Below, one piece after another: positions 45,713 to 57,807 of a stretch of 64,000 nucleotides of DNA (position 1 is the first letter of the stretch; each line of letters opens with the position of its first letter). The notes under the pieces are model-generated. The model saw only the letters and a program-made list of their open reading frames with translations. It made no database searches and was not told where the DNA came from. The DNA lies in contig JAGMUV010000005.1 in the NCBI GenBank assembly GCA_020744425.1, forward strand, positions 2,170,001-2,234,000, given 5' to 3'. The stretch comes from Dactylonectria macrodidyma. Its lineage: Eukaryota; Ascomycota; Sordariomycetes; Hypocreales; Nectriaceae. The position numbers and the translations under genes were made by a program.

Positions 45713-48700
45713 TAGTGAGCTTGCCACGCTTCCGCCAGTCCAGGGGGCGTGGCTCATCGTCATAGTCTAGCTCGTCCTTGATTGCGTCCCTGGACTGAAC
45801 TCGTCGTCCAACAATGGCATGGAAGGCGACTTGGCAAACCAAGTTGTCAGCTGTCACCCTTGATGAGCCAGCTGTACCAAGCTTTTTTGCTGTCTTGCCC
45901 TGAAGCACTGGTCCCTCTCGTCGTTCCGACACATGGGCAGCCTAGTCTAGGAACGGAGTATACAGAGCCGCTCAATGGAGTCAATGGAGACGCTGGACAC
46001 TAGAGAAGCCTCACCGACCCAAGGCCCCCAATGCCCTGTGGTGGAAGGTGCGTAGGTGTCTTCCCAAGCGAGGACATTGACTTTGATGAAGGGAATTGGG
46101 GGTTGGCCCCGTCGAAGGCACTGAAACCACCATTGCGTGAAGGGCAATGTGATTGAACAGCAAGCCCGGAAAGTGGGTTGCGGGTGCGTGGAGAAATTCG
46201 TCCCCCTCTCTCCCCACCTGCGGACTGGGCTAAATGTTCACTGAGCCTCGGCATCTTGCAGGCCACCTCCTCGCCAGCCTGCCTGAAGCCTCGCCAAAAA
46301 ACCGACAGGCAGAAAACGCCGACATGTGACACCAACCAAGATGCATGGCCCAGTGCAGCCGTACCACCTGCCGGGAAATGCAATGCTCCAGCCTCCCCTG
46401 GCCTCTCTCGGTTCTATGGGGAGTACAGAGCAAGGTTTGTCGAGATGGAGGTGGTACAACTTCGTTCTTTTGCGTCCGGTTTGTCACACAGGCTGTGGTA
46501 TGGTTGGCGCAAGCGCCGGGCTTCTTCGCACTCGTAACTTCTAGCACAGTGTCAAACGGCGCCACTGAACGAAGTTTGTGTCCTGAATGGCCCGGTTCTA
46601 GCTCCTGGAGGCGACGGGGTGGAGGGGGGGTGTTCTACGAGGGAAGTGGAGGGGGTTTCTAGGCTAAGGTGTCGTCGGCTCGGTTTCCTGGGGTGTTGAC
46701 GTCGATACGACGAGTACCGTGACGTGCTGGAAATATCGAAGGGCCCCTGGCATGGCATGGCTTAGCATTTGATAGACCATCAATTGACCCTTACCCTGAG
46801 CTAAAGAAACGAGTATCCAGCCGGAATCGAGGATAGCAGGGTAATAATTAATGAATGTCATTGCAGGGTGAGGAATCGCTGGATGAAATTGTACGGCGTA
46901 GATAGTTCAACGGCTAGTAAAGACGGTCGGAGCATTTGGGCCCACGCGTGAGCTGTGCGAAAACCATTGTTCGCATCTGAAGGCACCAGATCTCCGTGAT
47001 GACGGCTGAATTTCCCCGTCAGTTTACCGGACAGTGACGAGGGGGAAGAGTCGCAGATTTAGGCATTCGGTTTATCCTTGAGCCTGGCTGATGGCGGTCC
47101 GCGTGCAACCAACACCCGCTTCCGGGGCTATACTGGGACTGGTCTGGTATGAGGACGGTTCCTGCATTTCAACAACAAGGAATTCAGGTGCTAGAAGCGC
47201 CATGCCTCGGATGCCTTCTCTTATTCGCAGACGCATACACTGTGCTCGGTAGATGTTTGGATGAACCAGTCTAGGGAGGCAAAGGTCCAGGCCCCAGGGC
47301 TCACCGTCGTCGTCAGCGGGGGGGTGATGGGGGCGATAGACGCTGAACCAGGCAGGCTTGGCAGGGTGTTTGCTATTAGCCTTGGGGAGTCAGAAGTCAG
47401 AATCGATCCTCATTGATGGGACTCGCGCGTTGACATGCCGGATACTGCAGCTGCAATCAAATGCCACCCACAATCTTTTATGCGGCTTGTTTCCTGGCGG
47501 GAGGGTAGCATCGAGAGTCGCCCCCTCGTCGTTGCAACGGGCCTGGATGAGCAAGTGCGGCCCCTGCCGAAAGTCAGCCAACGGGATGCCGGGGGAGGCT
47601 CAAGAGCAGGAAGATGGAGAGATTTCGTCAAGCACAGGATGGTGATTGAACGCGTGTTAGGCTGAGCTACTGCAGGTCAAGATGAGAACCGTTAGCCCCG
47701 TCCTGGGGGGTTCTTGGGGTCTTGGGAGCGCGCCAGTGGATCCACGCGCTGCCAGTGGCTCGACGAGCGATGAAAGTGAATGAACTGACCGCCGTGGCGC
47801 ACTTTGGGGCCATGGTATCGGTAACCGGACTGGGACAGCCCAGCCAGGCCATATCATACACCTAAGAACAACGCTGGGAGGGTTGGATGGCTTGTAGGGG
47901 AGGCGGGGAGGGAGGGATGCCGAGACACAAAATAGCAAGTTTACGTACCTGACCGGGGGGGTGAGAGACGATGAGCAGAACAGGGGTGTCTTGTCCATGA
48001 CCCTTCTAGGGATATGGCTTGGAGCAATGGTTGTGGGTTCCAGGGCAGCTTCTCGTTGTGGCACGGAAGGCATTGTGTGTGTCCCCGGGACTTTGAAATA
48101 TGGATCATCTGAACACATCTCGATGCTCATCATTACATTTCTCGCCCGGCAAGTGTTTCGTAAGTTTATGAGGCGCGAGTGTCCCAAGCCAGCTGAAGCG
48201 CCCTGAGCATTGGGGGCAAAAGTGACAAAGTACGCGTACTGACACCTCGATTAAACGGACGAATCAGCTGGTTCTTGCATCTGTATCAGGTAGTTGAAGC
48301 ATCTTTAGAATGTCGCTCGAGGCCAGGTGAGGTCCGTGTTGTGTGGCTCTGGCTGGGGCTTCCATGCACACAGGTCGGAGTACGGAGGTGTCCGCATGGC
48401 GCTCGTCTTACTAGCATCCAACAGCCTTCAAAGGCGCATGCTCATAGACAACCAGCCTAGTCGAATCTAGGAGGTCCAAACGGTGGAGTTCATCTATTTT
48501 TCTGCAATAGCAGATGATTATATACCATAGTACGAGTACGACGGTGCGCAGTACAGTAGGCCACTGTACTGTGCAGTGGCCTGTCCCCTGTTTTCGTTGA
48601 AGCCATCTCCACTGAGAAGGCATGCAGTCGGAACCGTCCCAGGCAGAGTGCCAGAGTGTCTCGTCCCAGCCGAGTCTAGTCGGGACAGGGAGGTGGAGGT

Positions 48701-51700
48701 CCTCTCTGCCAGAGGGAAAGATGCCACCAGAACAAGGCTAATGCTCGAGACGACGGCGGGAGGGATGGGGGACAGCGAGCTAAAGACTCCTGGGGGCGGT
48801 GGCGGTGGGTGGCGTGGTGGTTGTCCGCGAGTGCCGTGCTGTCGTCAACGGGGCATTCTTTGTACTAGTGGAACGTCGCCTTTCACTTCCCCCGGAAGGC
48901 GGCCAAGACATCAATATCAATCCACACTGGCGCGGTCGACGGATACACCCCCCCCGGAATCCAAGACGGGACGCGGCCCATTCGACCAGTGTCCAGTGTG
49001 TGCCTATCTCAACATAAGTACCGCGGAAACTGGTGACACAGCTGCTGATCGGGCTCGAGGCCACCGGCAGACCTGAGCGCAGCCCATTCGGCTCTGGTGT
49101 AACTCGACTTGTTCTGCATCTTGGGCCAGAAAAGGCAGCGAGGCATGCAACGAAAGAGAAAGAGTCGGCGGGAGAGGTTAGGGCAACGAGCGGTCAGCGC
49201 TGCGCTTGGCATAGAGGAGCTGTTCTGTTCCTGTGTGTGTTTCTACACGACATATACGTAATATTGCCCCCGGCGAATAACCTACCTAACCCACAGCCTT
49301 GGGGCCCATTACGAGAGATTGACAGTATGTCGGGATTCCCCCGCTTGATGACGGCTCCTGGCCCAGCAGCCACCCAGGGAGCCTCATCGCACCTGACTGC
49401 TGGGCACTAATTACTGCAGTTGCAGCGCGGTCCTGGTTAGGTTGGTAAGGCGGGAAAGCGAGATAGCGCACCTGCCGAGAGGGCCGACCTACTCCATCGG
49501 CTAGGTTCTGAGCTCCTACCTTCTACGTATTAAGTGGTGCACACTACTTCTCCTAGGAGTACCTTAGTAGTAGCTACCTACTTGCCTCGTGCCTTCCGCT
49601 TCAGCTCGCCTGGTTGCCTTAGCTCTGTGCTACGATGTGGAAAGGAAGGAGCTCGGCTTGTTGGTTTGGAATGCGCATTTGTGTCATGGAACCAACCGCT
49701 TTCTCGCCTTGTTTAGTCTGGGCTTGGCTGAGCCCTGCAGGACCGTCAAGTGGGTTGTCGCACAAGAGCCGTAGCCTGATTATCCAACTGGAGGCGGCCA
49801 AGGTGCAGCCTGCACGCAGCCCAGCGACGCACCCGCGTTTGAGAGCCTTGCAGGAGGGGTGGTTCCTCCAGTACGTAGGACTGTACCTTCCTTCTTTGCC
49901 GGCCAGCTACCGTGATCCGTGATTACTGATTACGAAGCACCCGGGTTTGAAGAAAGAAGATACGATATGCAGGTGGCCTAGGAAGGAGGTCCTTAGGCTC
50001 TATGTTCGCGTTTTGGGTAGGTACGGAACGGGTCCTGTGCACTGTACGAACGTATTAGTGAGGGCACAAGAAACAGCCGGAATGGCTCATCTACATCCAT
50101 ATCCATCCACACTTACAAGGCCCTTTCCATATGTCCCACGCCAGATGTTAGTCCTCCCACGCCGATGATAATCCATTATCCACATTCATACCCACAGTCG
50201 AATCCACGCCCCCTCCGTCACTAAAAAAGGTCCTGCGGTCCTGCTCACTGATACAAAATCGAGGGATAAATCGTCGTCACCTCACCACACACACCCCCGA
50301 CACACCCGTTTCATCCAAAGTTCACACCTTGGCCCTCTACAAGCAGGGCCGACAAGACACCGGAGAAGCGATGGAGGCACTGTGCTGTGGCGTATGGGGA
50401 TGACTCGATGTGCCGGTAGATGGTACTGCTGGGCAAAGTGTTGGAATTGTACCTTACACAGGCCGTTCTTGATTGTACCAGCCTTGGCGTTTGTCCATGT
50501 TGCTGCTGCGTACCAACAGCTCCACGCGTGGCTACAGGCACGGATACTGTGTGTTCTCTTACGGGTATCACAAAGCTCGTTCCGGCTCATCCATCATCCA
50601 TCCATTGATTCAACCGTCCATATCGATCATGACTCCACCGTATTCGCGAAGCTACCGGCTCATTAACATGGAAGACGGCTATTGTCCTCGATCATCATCT
50701 CATCGCGCATCGCACATCGCACCGCGCCATCCTCCGCAATCCCGCAATCCCACACATCCATTCATCCACCACCTTGAACGTGGTCGCATTTGGTTGCACC
50801 CTCGCCAGTCGCCACCGCAGTTGCCAGCTAATTACCTATCCAGTCTGCAAACGCCCTGCAGCACCTCCCTTCTAGCTTCTAGGCTCTCCGCTCTCTCTCT
50901 CTCTTGTCAACTGAACTGATTCAGTGGGCCAATGGACCGGTGGAGTGGTGGGAACACCCATTCGGCCACGCTCTCGGCCGCCCCATCTTCCACGTTCTGA
51001 CGCCCACACCCACGCCGCCGTTTTTCCTCACTTGCATCACCCTACCCTTGCCAACTGGCTTGACTGGCGACGCCCCTGTCTTGGCCCTCAAAGCCCTGTC
51101 ATTGTCGGCCCTGTCGTGATCCCCCAAATCCCAAGCGCAAAACCTTCCGCCGCCCCCCCCCCCAAACGCCAGGGCCAGGCCCGGGTTCAAGGTCAAGACC
51201 ACACACGCCAAGGCCCAGGGACAAGACTCCAGCGAAACCCATGCAGGTTGCCCCAAGGCTACCCAACAAGTACCCCGTCGTCGTCGTCTTCCCCCTTCTA
51301 TGAGTGTGAGAGCCAGAGAGCTAGAGCCAGCCTACTGAGGTCAGAGCAACTTGTCTACTGGACTGCCTACTGAGCCCTGCAGCTCCAGCTTCGAGACCAT
51401 CATCCTACAGCACACCCAGAGAGACCCAGTGGTGCTCCCTGACCTGTCCATAATAAGCCTGGGCCGCCTCCTACGCGCATAGCTCTCGTCCCGTCTCCGT
51501 CTGTTCCACGAGAAGCCGCCGTCAATTCCCCGTTCGCTGTTGTCGTCACCGTCGCTATCGTTGTCGCTTACCACTTCTTCGCCACGCGGACTTGAGAAGA
51601 AAAGGCTTTTCTCTCTCCTCCCCCGAATCCTCGCGCGGCTGACGTCGTTGCTATTCTTACTTTGCCGCGACATCGGAGCTCCCGAAATCTTGTTGGAACG

Positions 51701-51756
51701 TCCTTTACCTTTAAGCCACGCCTCCACCTGGACTCGATACGTCGCGCGCCGACTTC

Positions 51757-51786
51757 ATGTTGGCTGCCAGCTCCCCCAGCATCTGA
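51757..51786 (+). other. Short upstream ORF before the Zn2Cys6 regulator
   Basis: A nine-codon frame (MLAASSPSI, then TGA) ends 30 nt before the main start at 51817. It contains the only ATG seen in about the last 500 nt of the likely leader. Such uORFs often damp translation of fungal regulators; the effect here is inference. Confidence 0.4.
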
Positions 51787-51816
51787 CCTTCCGGAGGCAC
51801 CACCGCGTCGCCCACC

Positions 51817-54800
51817 ATGGCCGAAAACGACACCTCTGTCCGTCGCATCTTGCCTCAGAACTCGCAGATGAATTCCTTCTCGTTTGCGCCCCAGCAGTAC
51901 GCGCAGCGCGAGACGCAGAAAAGTGCGCCTATCCCACAGCGACTTGGACCCCGCCTCTTTGTGAACTTAACCACTGACCCCTCATCATAGACTATGTCTT
52001 CGTCGACGAGCACAACCGTCACAAGCGGTTGAAGGGTACGGCATCATTTTCTCGTTACCTCCGTTGTTGCGCATGCCCTTGTTGCTAACAATGCCTCTTC
52101 AGTTATGAGAGCCTGTGAAGGATGCCGGAGGCGCAAGATCAAATGCGACGCTGCGACGACCAACACATGGCCCTGCTCGGCCTGCATCAGACTCAAGCTG
52201 CACTGCGTGCGCCCGAATGGCTACGACGGGGCCACTGACTCGACGACTTATGAACAGCCCCAGATGAACCCTTCCGATCACTTCCAGCAAATGTCTATGC
52301 AGCAACAGGTCCTGCATACGCCCACCAAACCTCCCGGCTCTGGCATGTACGCAGCCCAGCAATATCCTGACGCAAGTTCCGGCGCGTACCAGACAGTACC
52401 CTATGACACGACTCAGCAGCAAGGCGGCATGTCATATGCCAACGTCCAACCCCCGGTATCCATGATTGATCACTCTTATGCGGCCCAGAATGTGTTTCCC
52501 ACGCCACCCATGCACAACCCTCACTCGCATCGCCAGGAATCATCTCCAGAAGCTTATTCTCCGGGCGAATATCAGCATCAGGATCTCGCAGACTTATTAG
52601 GGACTCTCAAGGTGAACGAGGCAGGCACAGGTAAGATGCAAACGTAGATTCGCCCCGAAGCTCTAGACCCGACTAATCAACCTGCACAGCGCCATATCTT
52701 AGAAATAAGGCCTCTTTCCGACGAGGGGAAGAGCCAGTCATCGAGGAATCGGATGACTACAAGAGCGCTTTGCCACCAATGATGCCTGCCCCTGGTCTCA
52801 AGATTCGCATTCCGCCAGAGCTGATGCCCGACGACGAGACGGCCCTCCACTATTTCGATCTTTACTTTACCCACGTTCATGCCTATGTCCCGGTTCTGTG
52901 CAAGACGATATTCTACCAGCAATGGAACACGGACAGAGAGTCGATATCTCCATTGATCCTCGAAGCCTTGTTTGCCATTGGTGGTCGATTGGCTGAGGAT
53001 CCGACTGAAGGCCAGCAGTGGCTCGCCCTTGCTTCAAGTATGACCGTAGTCTCGTGTGGTAAAAGCCCGATTTGCTGACCATGATAGGACACGCGGATTC
53101 TTTTATGGATATCCCACGATTGAGCACTCTTCAAGCCCTGTTGATGATTCTCAAAGCGCGAGAGGCAGCTCCCAAGCGAGGATACTACTACCGTTCTTGG
53201 ATGACCGTTGTGCAATGCGTTCAGATCGGCAAGGATCTGGAGCTAGACGAGCATTACGAAGACCACCAAGCAGGCAAACATTGTGAATTTAGCTCGGAAG
53301 AGTGTCTTTTGCGAACTCGCATTTGGCAAGTTGTCTTCTCCTGCGAGATCATGGTTGGAGCTCCCCAAGGTGCGTTTCCCTACCCCCCCAGGTTGTAGAC
53401 GGCATATGCTAACGTGCCTCGAGGCCGATACGACACATCTGTGGACATTGAGACGGTTGACTTTAACGTACCAAGACATCTTCCAGAGTGCGAGGAGAGC
53501 GAATTCCACGTGAGCCGCCAATTTACTTATTTTGCTCGCGTTGTACGAACCGTGGCCAAGATGAGCAAGACCTACGCTCGACTTAGGAAGCGCAAGGATT
53601 GGGGAATCGACCCCGAGTTCCAGCAACTGACGCAGATATTCAATTCATGGTTGACGGAACTACCACCGGACTTGGCTATATCATTCCCAGCCGATGGGTC
53701 TCCTCCATGGATCCCATCTCACTTATTGGGGAACATGCACTCCTACTACTACCTCACTTTGATCCTCTTCCACCGACCGCAGTTGTCATTCCTGGATCCG
53801 AATGCACCCGATGGACAATGGAAACGCCACATGATGATCTGCTACAACTCAGCCAAGGCTCTCTGTCGCTTGCAGGAAGCCACGATCGCCACTTATGGGC
53901 TCACTGGTCTTCAGTGCATGCTACGTGGCTTCAGCTTTGTTGTTTATGCTGGATTGTCTTGCATTGTCATTCACTTGGTAGGAGCCTTATTTCTATGTTG
54001 CAAATTGTTTTGCAAATCTTTTGCCGATCTAACTCATATTCTCTAGGTGGCTATCGTCTCGCCTGACCCCGATTTCAACAGTGACGCCCGGGAGTTTTTC
54101 ACCCGACACATGAGGATCCTCGAGCAGGTCATGGAAGCCTGGTCGATGCCTGAACTTGAAAAGCAAATCAATGCACTCCGGGAAGCATTCTCGGCCGATT
54201 CACGAAAGGCCTTTGTTCTGAAGCCGTCTTTCCCCTACGGAAGCCCTCATCCATCCAGCCACTCAAGTCCGCCGCAAGCCACACGAGGATATCGACCACA
54301 AGTCCATCGAACAGGATCCATGGATCAAGCCTTGGATACACAGGGTGCTCAACAAGTCAGTTATACCAACCACCCCATCACACCTCCCATCTCTGCCGGC
54401 CCTATGGACAGCAAGAGTGACTCTCCAGCTGTACAGTCACTCGTTATGATGTCGCAAGGAACCCAAGGCCCGGGCATACCCCAGAGCATGTCGCTTGCGG
54501 ACCAACCGGGGTGGAACCCTTCACGAATTTTTGAGTAAGTAACATTGTTCTACGCAAAGCCCTGACCTGGCTTTGTCTTTGGCAATTGCTAACCTGAGTA
54601 TTAGACAATGGAACACGACATTTGGTACGCCCGCACAAACACAGCCCAGCTCCACCCCTTCACAAGCCAGCTCTCTAAACGTTGCGTCATCGGCAGGTGC
54701 TACGGAGACTTCGACACTCCAGGATATTCAGGCTGTACATGCCTCTCTGCCACCACACGCACACCAGCTCTCGCCGTCGCAGTATTCAGCAGCGCCGGTT

Positions 54801-54911
54801 ACCAGCTTCGTGACTCCAGCTATGTGGCAGGAGTCCGTTGCTAGCGTCTACGAAGGTGGTCTCAAGCGGGCTTGGGACTACGAAGGTGGACCGGTTATGA
54901 AACGCCATTGA
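51817..54911 (+). CDS. Zn2Cys6 transcription factor with fungal-specific middle domain
   Basis: Eight exons (51817-51922, 51991-52035, 52103-52630, 52690-53037, 53088-53369, 53424-53977, 54047-54534, 54605-54911) give 885 aa. The start has an ideal CCACCATGG context. The zinc cluster has Cys55, 58, 65, 75, 78 and 85 (CX2CX6CX9CX2CX6C; begins RACEGCRRRKIKCD). It is followed by a Gln/Pro-rich linker of about 150 residues. A fungal_trans domain runs from about 260 to 480 (DDETALHYFDLYFTHVHAYVP, including LEALFAIGGRLAEDP). The tail is Ser/Pro/Gln-rich, with a basic C-terminal end VMKRH. It should bind CGG-type sites as a dimer. The target pathway is not recognisable; neighbours (chromate and zinc transporters downstream) give no firm clue. 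Confidence 0.92.
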
Positions 54912-56053
54912 GGTCAGCATGATAACCTCTTGGACTAATCCCAAGCTGGGTTGCAGTGCAATGCCGGAGTGGGGGAGTGGTTTACTCTAACAGCCGTCCA
55001 GGCATAATATGTGGGAGATGATAGGCCCTGGAAGGGTGAACCGTTTTTTCGGTGTATATTTTGGTCTAATGGTGGTTTTTGGCGTCGATGATCAACAAGT
55101 TGCATGGTGCATATTTCCGGGGGCCTCATGGAGTGGCCATTTGTGTAGTTATGATGACTGGCCTGAGGAAAGAGAGCAGTCAAAGGAAAAGGAAAAGACG
55201 CTTCCCAGCTGAAGGGATGGAGGCGACTAGACGACGGCTGAAAAGGAAATATGTTACGAGCTACGACCGATGGCGTTTTTGTTTGGGCTTGCAATGATGG
55301 CTTTGGAGACTTTTGTTGTTGATCCTTGGATGGATGATGTATTACTATATACGCACGCATTGATTTGGCTGGTTGGCAAGGCAAAGTGAGGCGAATACGG
55401 ACTTATGTTTTATCGTTTTCTCTCGCAAGAGGAACCAAATAGGGGGGCTTCGAAAAGGCGTTGGAAGCAACACGGGGGGTAGCGCATGTTTGGAGTATCT
55501 TTGTTTTCCTGGGGTCTTGCATAATATTGAGTCTTTTGTCTGTCTGCACTATTGTTGCCATATTCACGTGAGGCTTGACGGGAAGCAATGGAGCCTTTTG
55601 CTCTCGGGATACGAAGAATAAGATTGGTACGAGACGGATCCCGGATCGAACGGGAGAGACGCAGGGATCTGAAGGAGGAGAATGAACTGCTTCCTCATCT
55701 TGACGAATCATCCGCGGGAGTGACTCACCCCCGACCAAGCCAACGCGATGACGCCTTGATAGGCCAGTCACAATTAAGCTTAAGTCCATGGCTTCAACCC
55801 CCACTCCAAGCCACCCACGTGAGGCAGCGAGTTGCGAGCGATGTCCCGGCCATAGTGCAATCAGTTGAGGTTGGCTTGGCGAGGATGGCAATGAATAAAA
55901 TCCACTGCCGCGCCCGGATTTGTCCCTGGTGCGTCTTCTCTTGCTTTTACCGTCTCTCTGTCTTTCTAGACTCCCATTGTGTAGCATTCTTTCTCCCTTT
56001 TCTGTCTTCCCCCCCTGAATATTGTCAATTAACTCTTTTTTTTTTCTTCCTCA
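54912..56053. other. Intergenic: Zn2Cys6 gene 3' flank and chromate transporter promoter
   Basis: No coding frame with recognisable features. A T-rich run at about 56033-56050 lies directly before the chromate transporter start. Confidence 0.5.
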
Positions 56054-57743
56054 ATGGCGCGAGGAACTCGGCGCGGATGCGTCTCCGCCGAAAGTTTGGG
56101 GAGCACGGTGCGGCAGAATTGGCACATGGGCGTGACATCGTTTGGCGGGCCGCCGGTGCACTTCAAAATTGTACGGATATTTTCGGGAACCCTGATATTG
56201 GTGTGATACTGGGTGGTGTGTTAACTGAGTTTTGGGGTAGTTTTATGACAAGTTCGCTGTGAAACTGCAGTGGCTGGATGAGCAAGTGGTGAGTTGACAA
56301 CAGCAAAGTGATGAGCCCTCTTGTTGCGCGTCTGATCCAAGATACAGTATCAAGAAATCTTCAGCGTGTGTCAGGCCCTTTCGGGGCCGGCGAGCACCAA
56401 GATGCACTACTGCATCAATCTCATGCATGACGGCTTTCTCTCTGCTCTCCTGGGCTTCTTTATATGGAGGTGTGTATATCATTCTACATTCGACAGTCCG
56501 TCTACTGCGAGACAAAATAACGTAACCTAAACTGGCGAGTAGTCTTCCCGGTGCCATCGGCATGTACGGCCTCTCGATTGGCGTGTCCAACATCGACGAG
56601 ACGCTCCCCCGCCAGGTCTACGCCCTGCTGTCCGGCCTCAACGCCGCGACGGTGGGCGTCATTCTCCTCGCGGCGGTGCAGCTATCGGAAAAGGCCATCA
56701 CGGACCGCATGACGCGCGCCGTCGTGTTCCTGAGCGCAACCGCGGGGCTGATGTACAATGCGCTGTGGTATTTTCCACTGCTCATGTCAGTCTTTGGGCT
56801 GGCCACTGTCGTGTATGACTACCGGTGGTTGCACGGCCCGGTGAACAAGGTGCTCACCTTGGTGAGGCGACGGAAGCAGACAGTGGAGGAGGAGACGGTC
56901 ATAGAGATGCCAGTGCGGGAACCTACGCTCGTCGGCGCATCCACGGACCGCCCAGTATCGCGGAAGAGCAGCGAGTCTGCGAGAGAGAGAAGACAGGCCA
57001 CTGACGACTCTAATGTGCTGGCCACAGAAGAGGAGCCTCGTGTAATCCCAAGCGACCGACGCCTCAATGTCTTGTCTTGGAAATGGGGGCTTGCACTCAT
57101 CGTCACCTTCTTTGCGACCTTCCTCCTCGTCATGGTTCTGCGCGGTGCCCTCCCCGACCTGCCACTTCTCTACAGTCTCTTTGCTAACATGTACCTTGCG
57201 GGGACTATAATATTTGGCGGCGGTCCTGTAGTCATCCCCCTGCTGCGCGAGTACGTCGTGGCCGAGGGATGGGTCAGCCCGCGAGATTTCCTCATCGGCT
57301 TGGCCTTGATTCAGGCCTTCCCGGGCCCAAACTTCAACTTCGCCGTGTACCTCGGCAGCTTGACGGCCATCAACGGCGGCTACAGCTCCATAGCCGGGGC
57401 GATATTGGCGTTTGTGGGAATCTTTGCGCCTGGCATGGTTCTGGTCCATGGGACAATGGGACTCTGGAGCGCGATCCGCGGGTGGCGATGGGTTAAGGCG
57501 GCGTTGAGAGGGTTGAATGCAGCGGCGGTCGGGTTGATCTACACGGCTGTGTACCGGCTGTGGCAGATTGGATACATTGATGAGGGATATCGTAACGGGA
57601 CGAGCTTAGCGGTCGAGCCGTGGTGGGTGGTGACGACGGCGTGCAGTCTCTTTGGGGGCTTGTGGCTGGGGGTTAGCCCGCCGGTGGCAATTCTTCTCGG
57701 TGGCGTTATGGGCATGATTTGGTATGGTGTTGTGACCGCTTGA
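56054..57743 (+). CDS. CHR-family chromate ion transporter
   Basis: Four exons (56054-56170, 56241-56288, 56348-56469, 56543-57743; introns 70, 59 and 73 nt) give 495 aa. The first ATG (MARGTRRGC) is in frame with the N-terminal CHR signature VTSFGGPPVHFKI. The short second exon adds KLQWLDEQV and the third CQALSGPASTKM. A hydrophilic loop of about 75 residues, rich in Arg/Glu/Ser, separates this half from a second CHR domain carrying IIFGGGPVVIPLLREYV and LIQAFPGPNFNFAVY. Two homologous halves are normal for long-chain CHR proteins. Bacterial ChrA exports chromate; a Neurospora homologue was reported to move chromate and affect sensitivity, so direction here is uncertain. It is a multi-span membrane protein, probably in the plasma membrane. 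Confidence 0.92.
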
Positions 57744-57807
57744 GAAGAAGTATTAGGGTCGTGGAAAGGCGTGAGGAGAAGTTGATATAGGTAAGTGGCG
57801 GATGGTA
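57744..57807. other. 64-bp gap between convergent stop codons
   Basis: The chromate transporter stop ends at 57743 and the facing gene's stop begins at 57808. The two 3' untranslated regions must overlap unless both are extremely short. Confidence 0.8.

Larger units (their letters stand above)
43992..51816. other. 7.8-kb region without a supportable gene, upstream of the Zn2Cys6 regulator
   Basis: The longest frame (45156-45932, minus, 258 codons) has no recognisable domain, is rich in Arg/Pro/Cys/His as expected of chance frames in GC-rich DNA, and overlaps equally long frames. No transposase, reverse transcriptase, tRNA or rRNA was seen. The last 0.5-1 kb is probably the leader and promoter of the Zn2Cys6 gene. 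The sequence is not markedly AT-rich, so repeat-induced mutation of an old transposon is not evident. Confidence 0.5.

Noticed and set aside
45156..45932. 258-codon minus-strand frame in the gene-poor region
   Set aside because: No domain, rich in Arg/Pro/His/Cys as expected of chance frames in GC-rich DNA, and overlapped by unrelated frames on the other strand.
47657..48187. 176-codon minus-strand frame
   Set aside because: No domain or signal peptide and random-like composition.
55403..56262. Long frames on both strands before the chromate transporter
   Set aside because: The plus frame crosses the real first CHR exon in the wrong frame; the minus frame has no motif.
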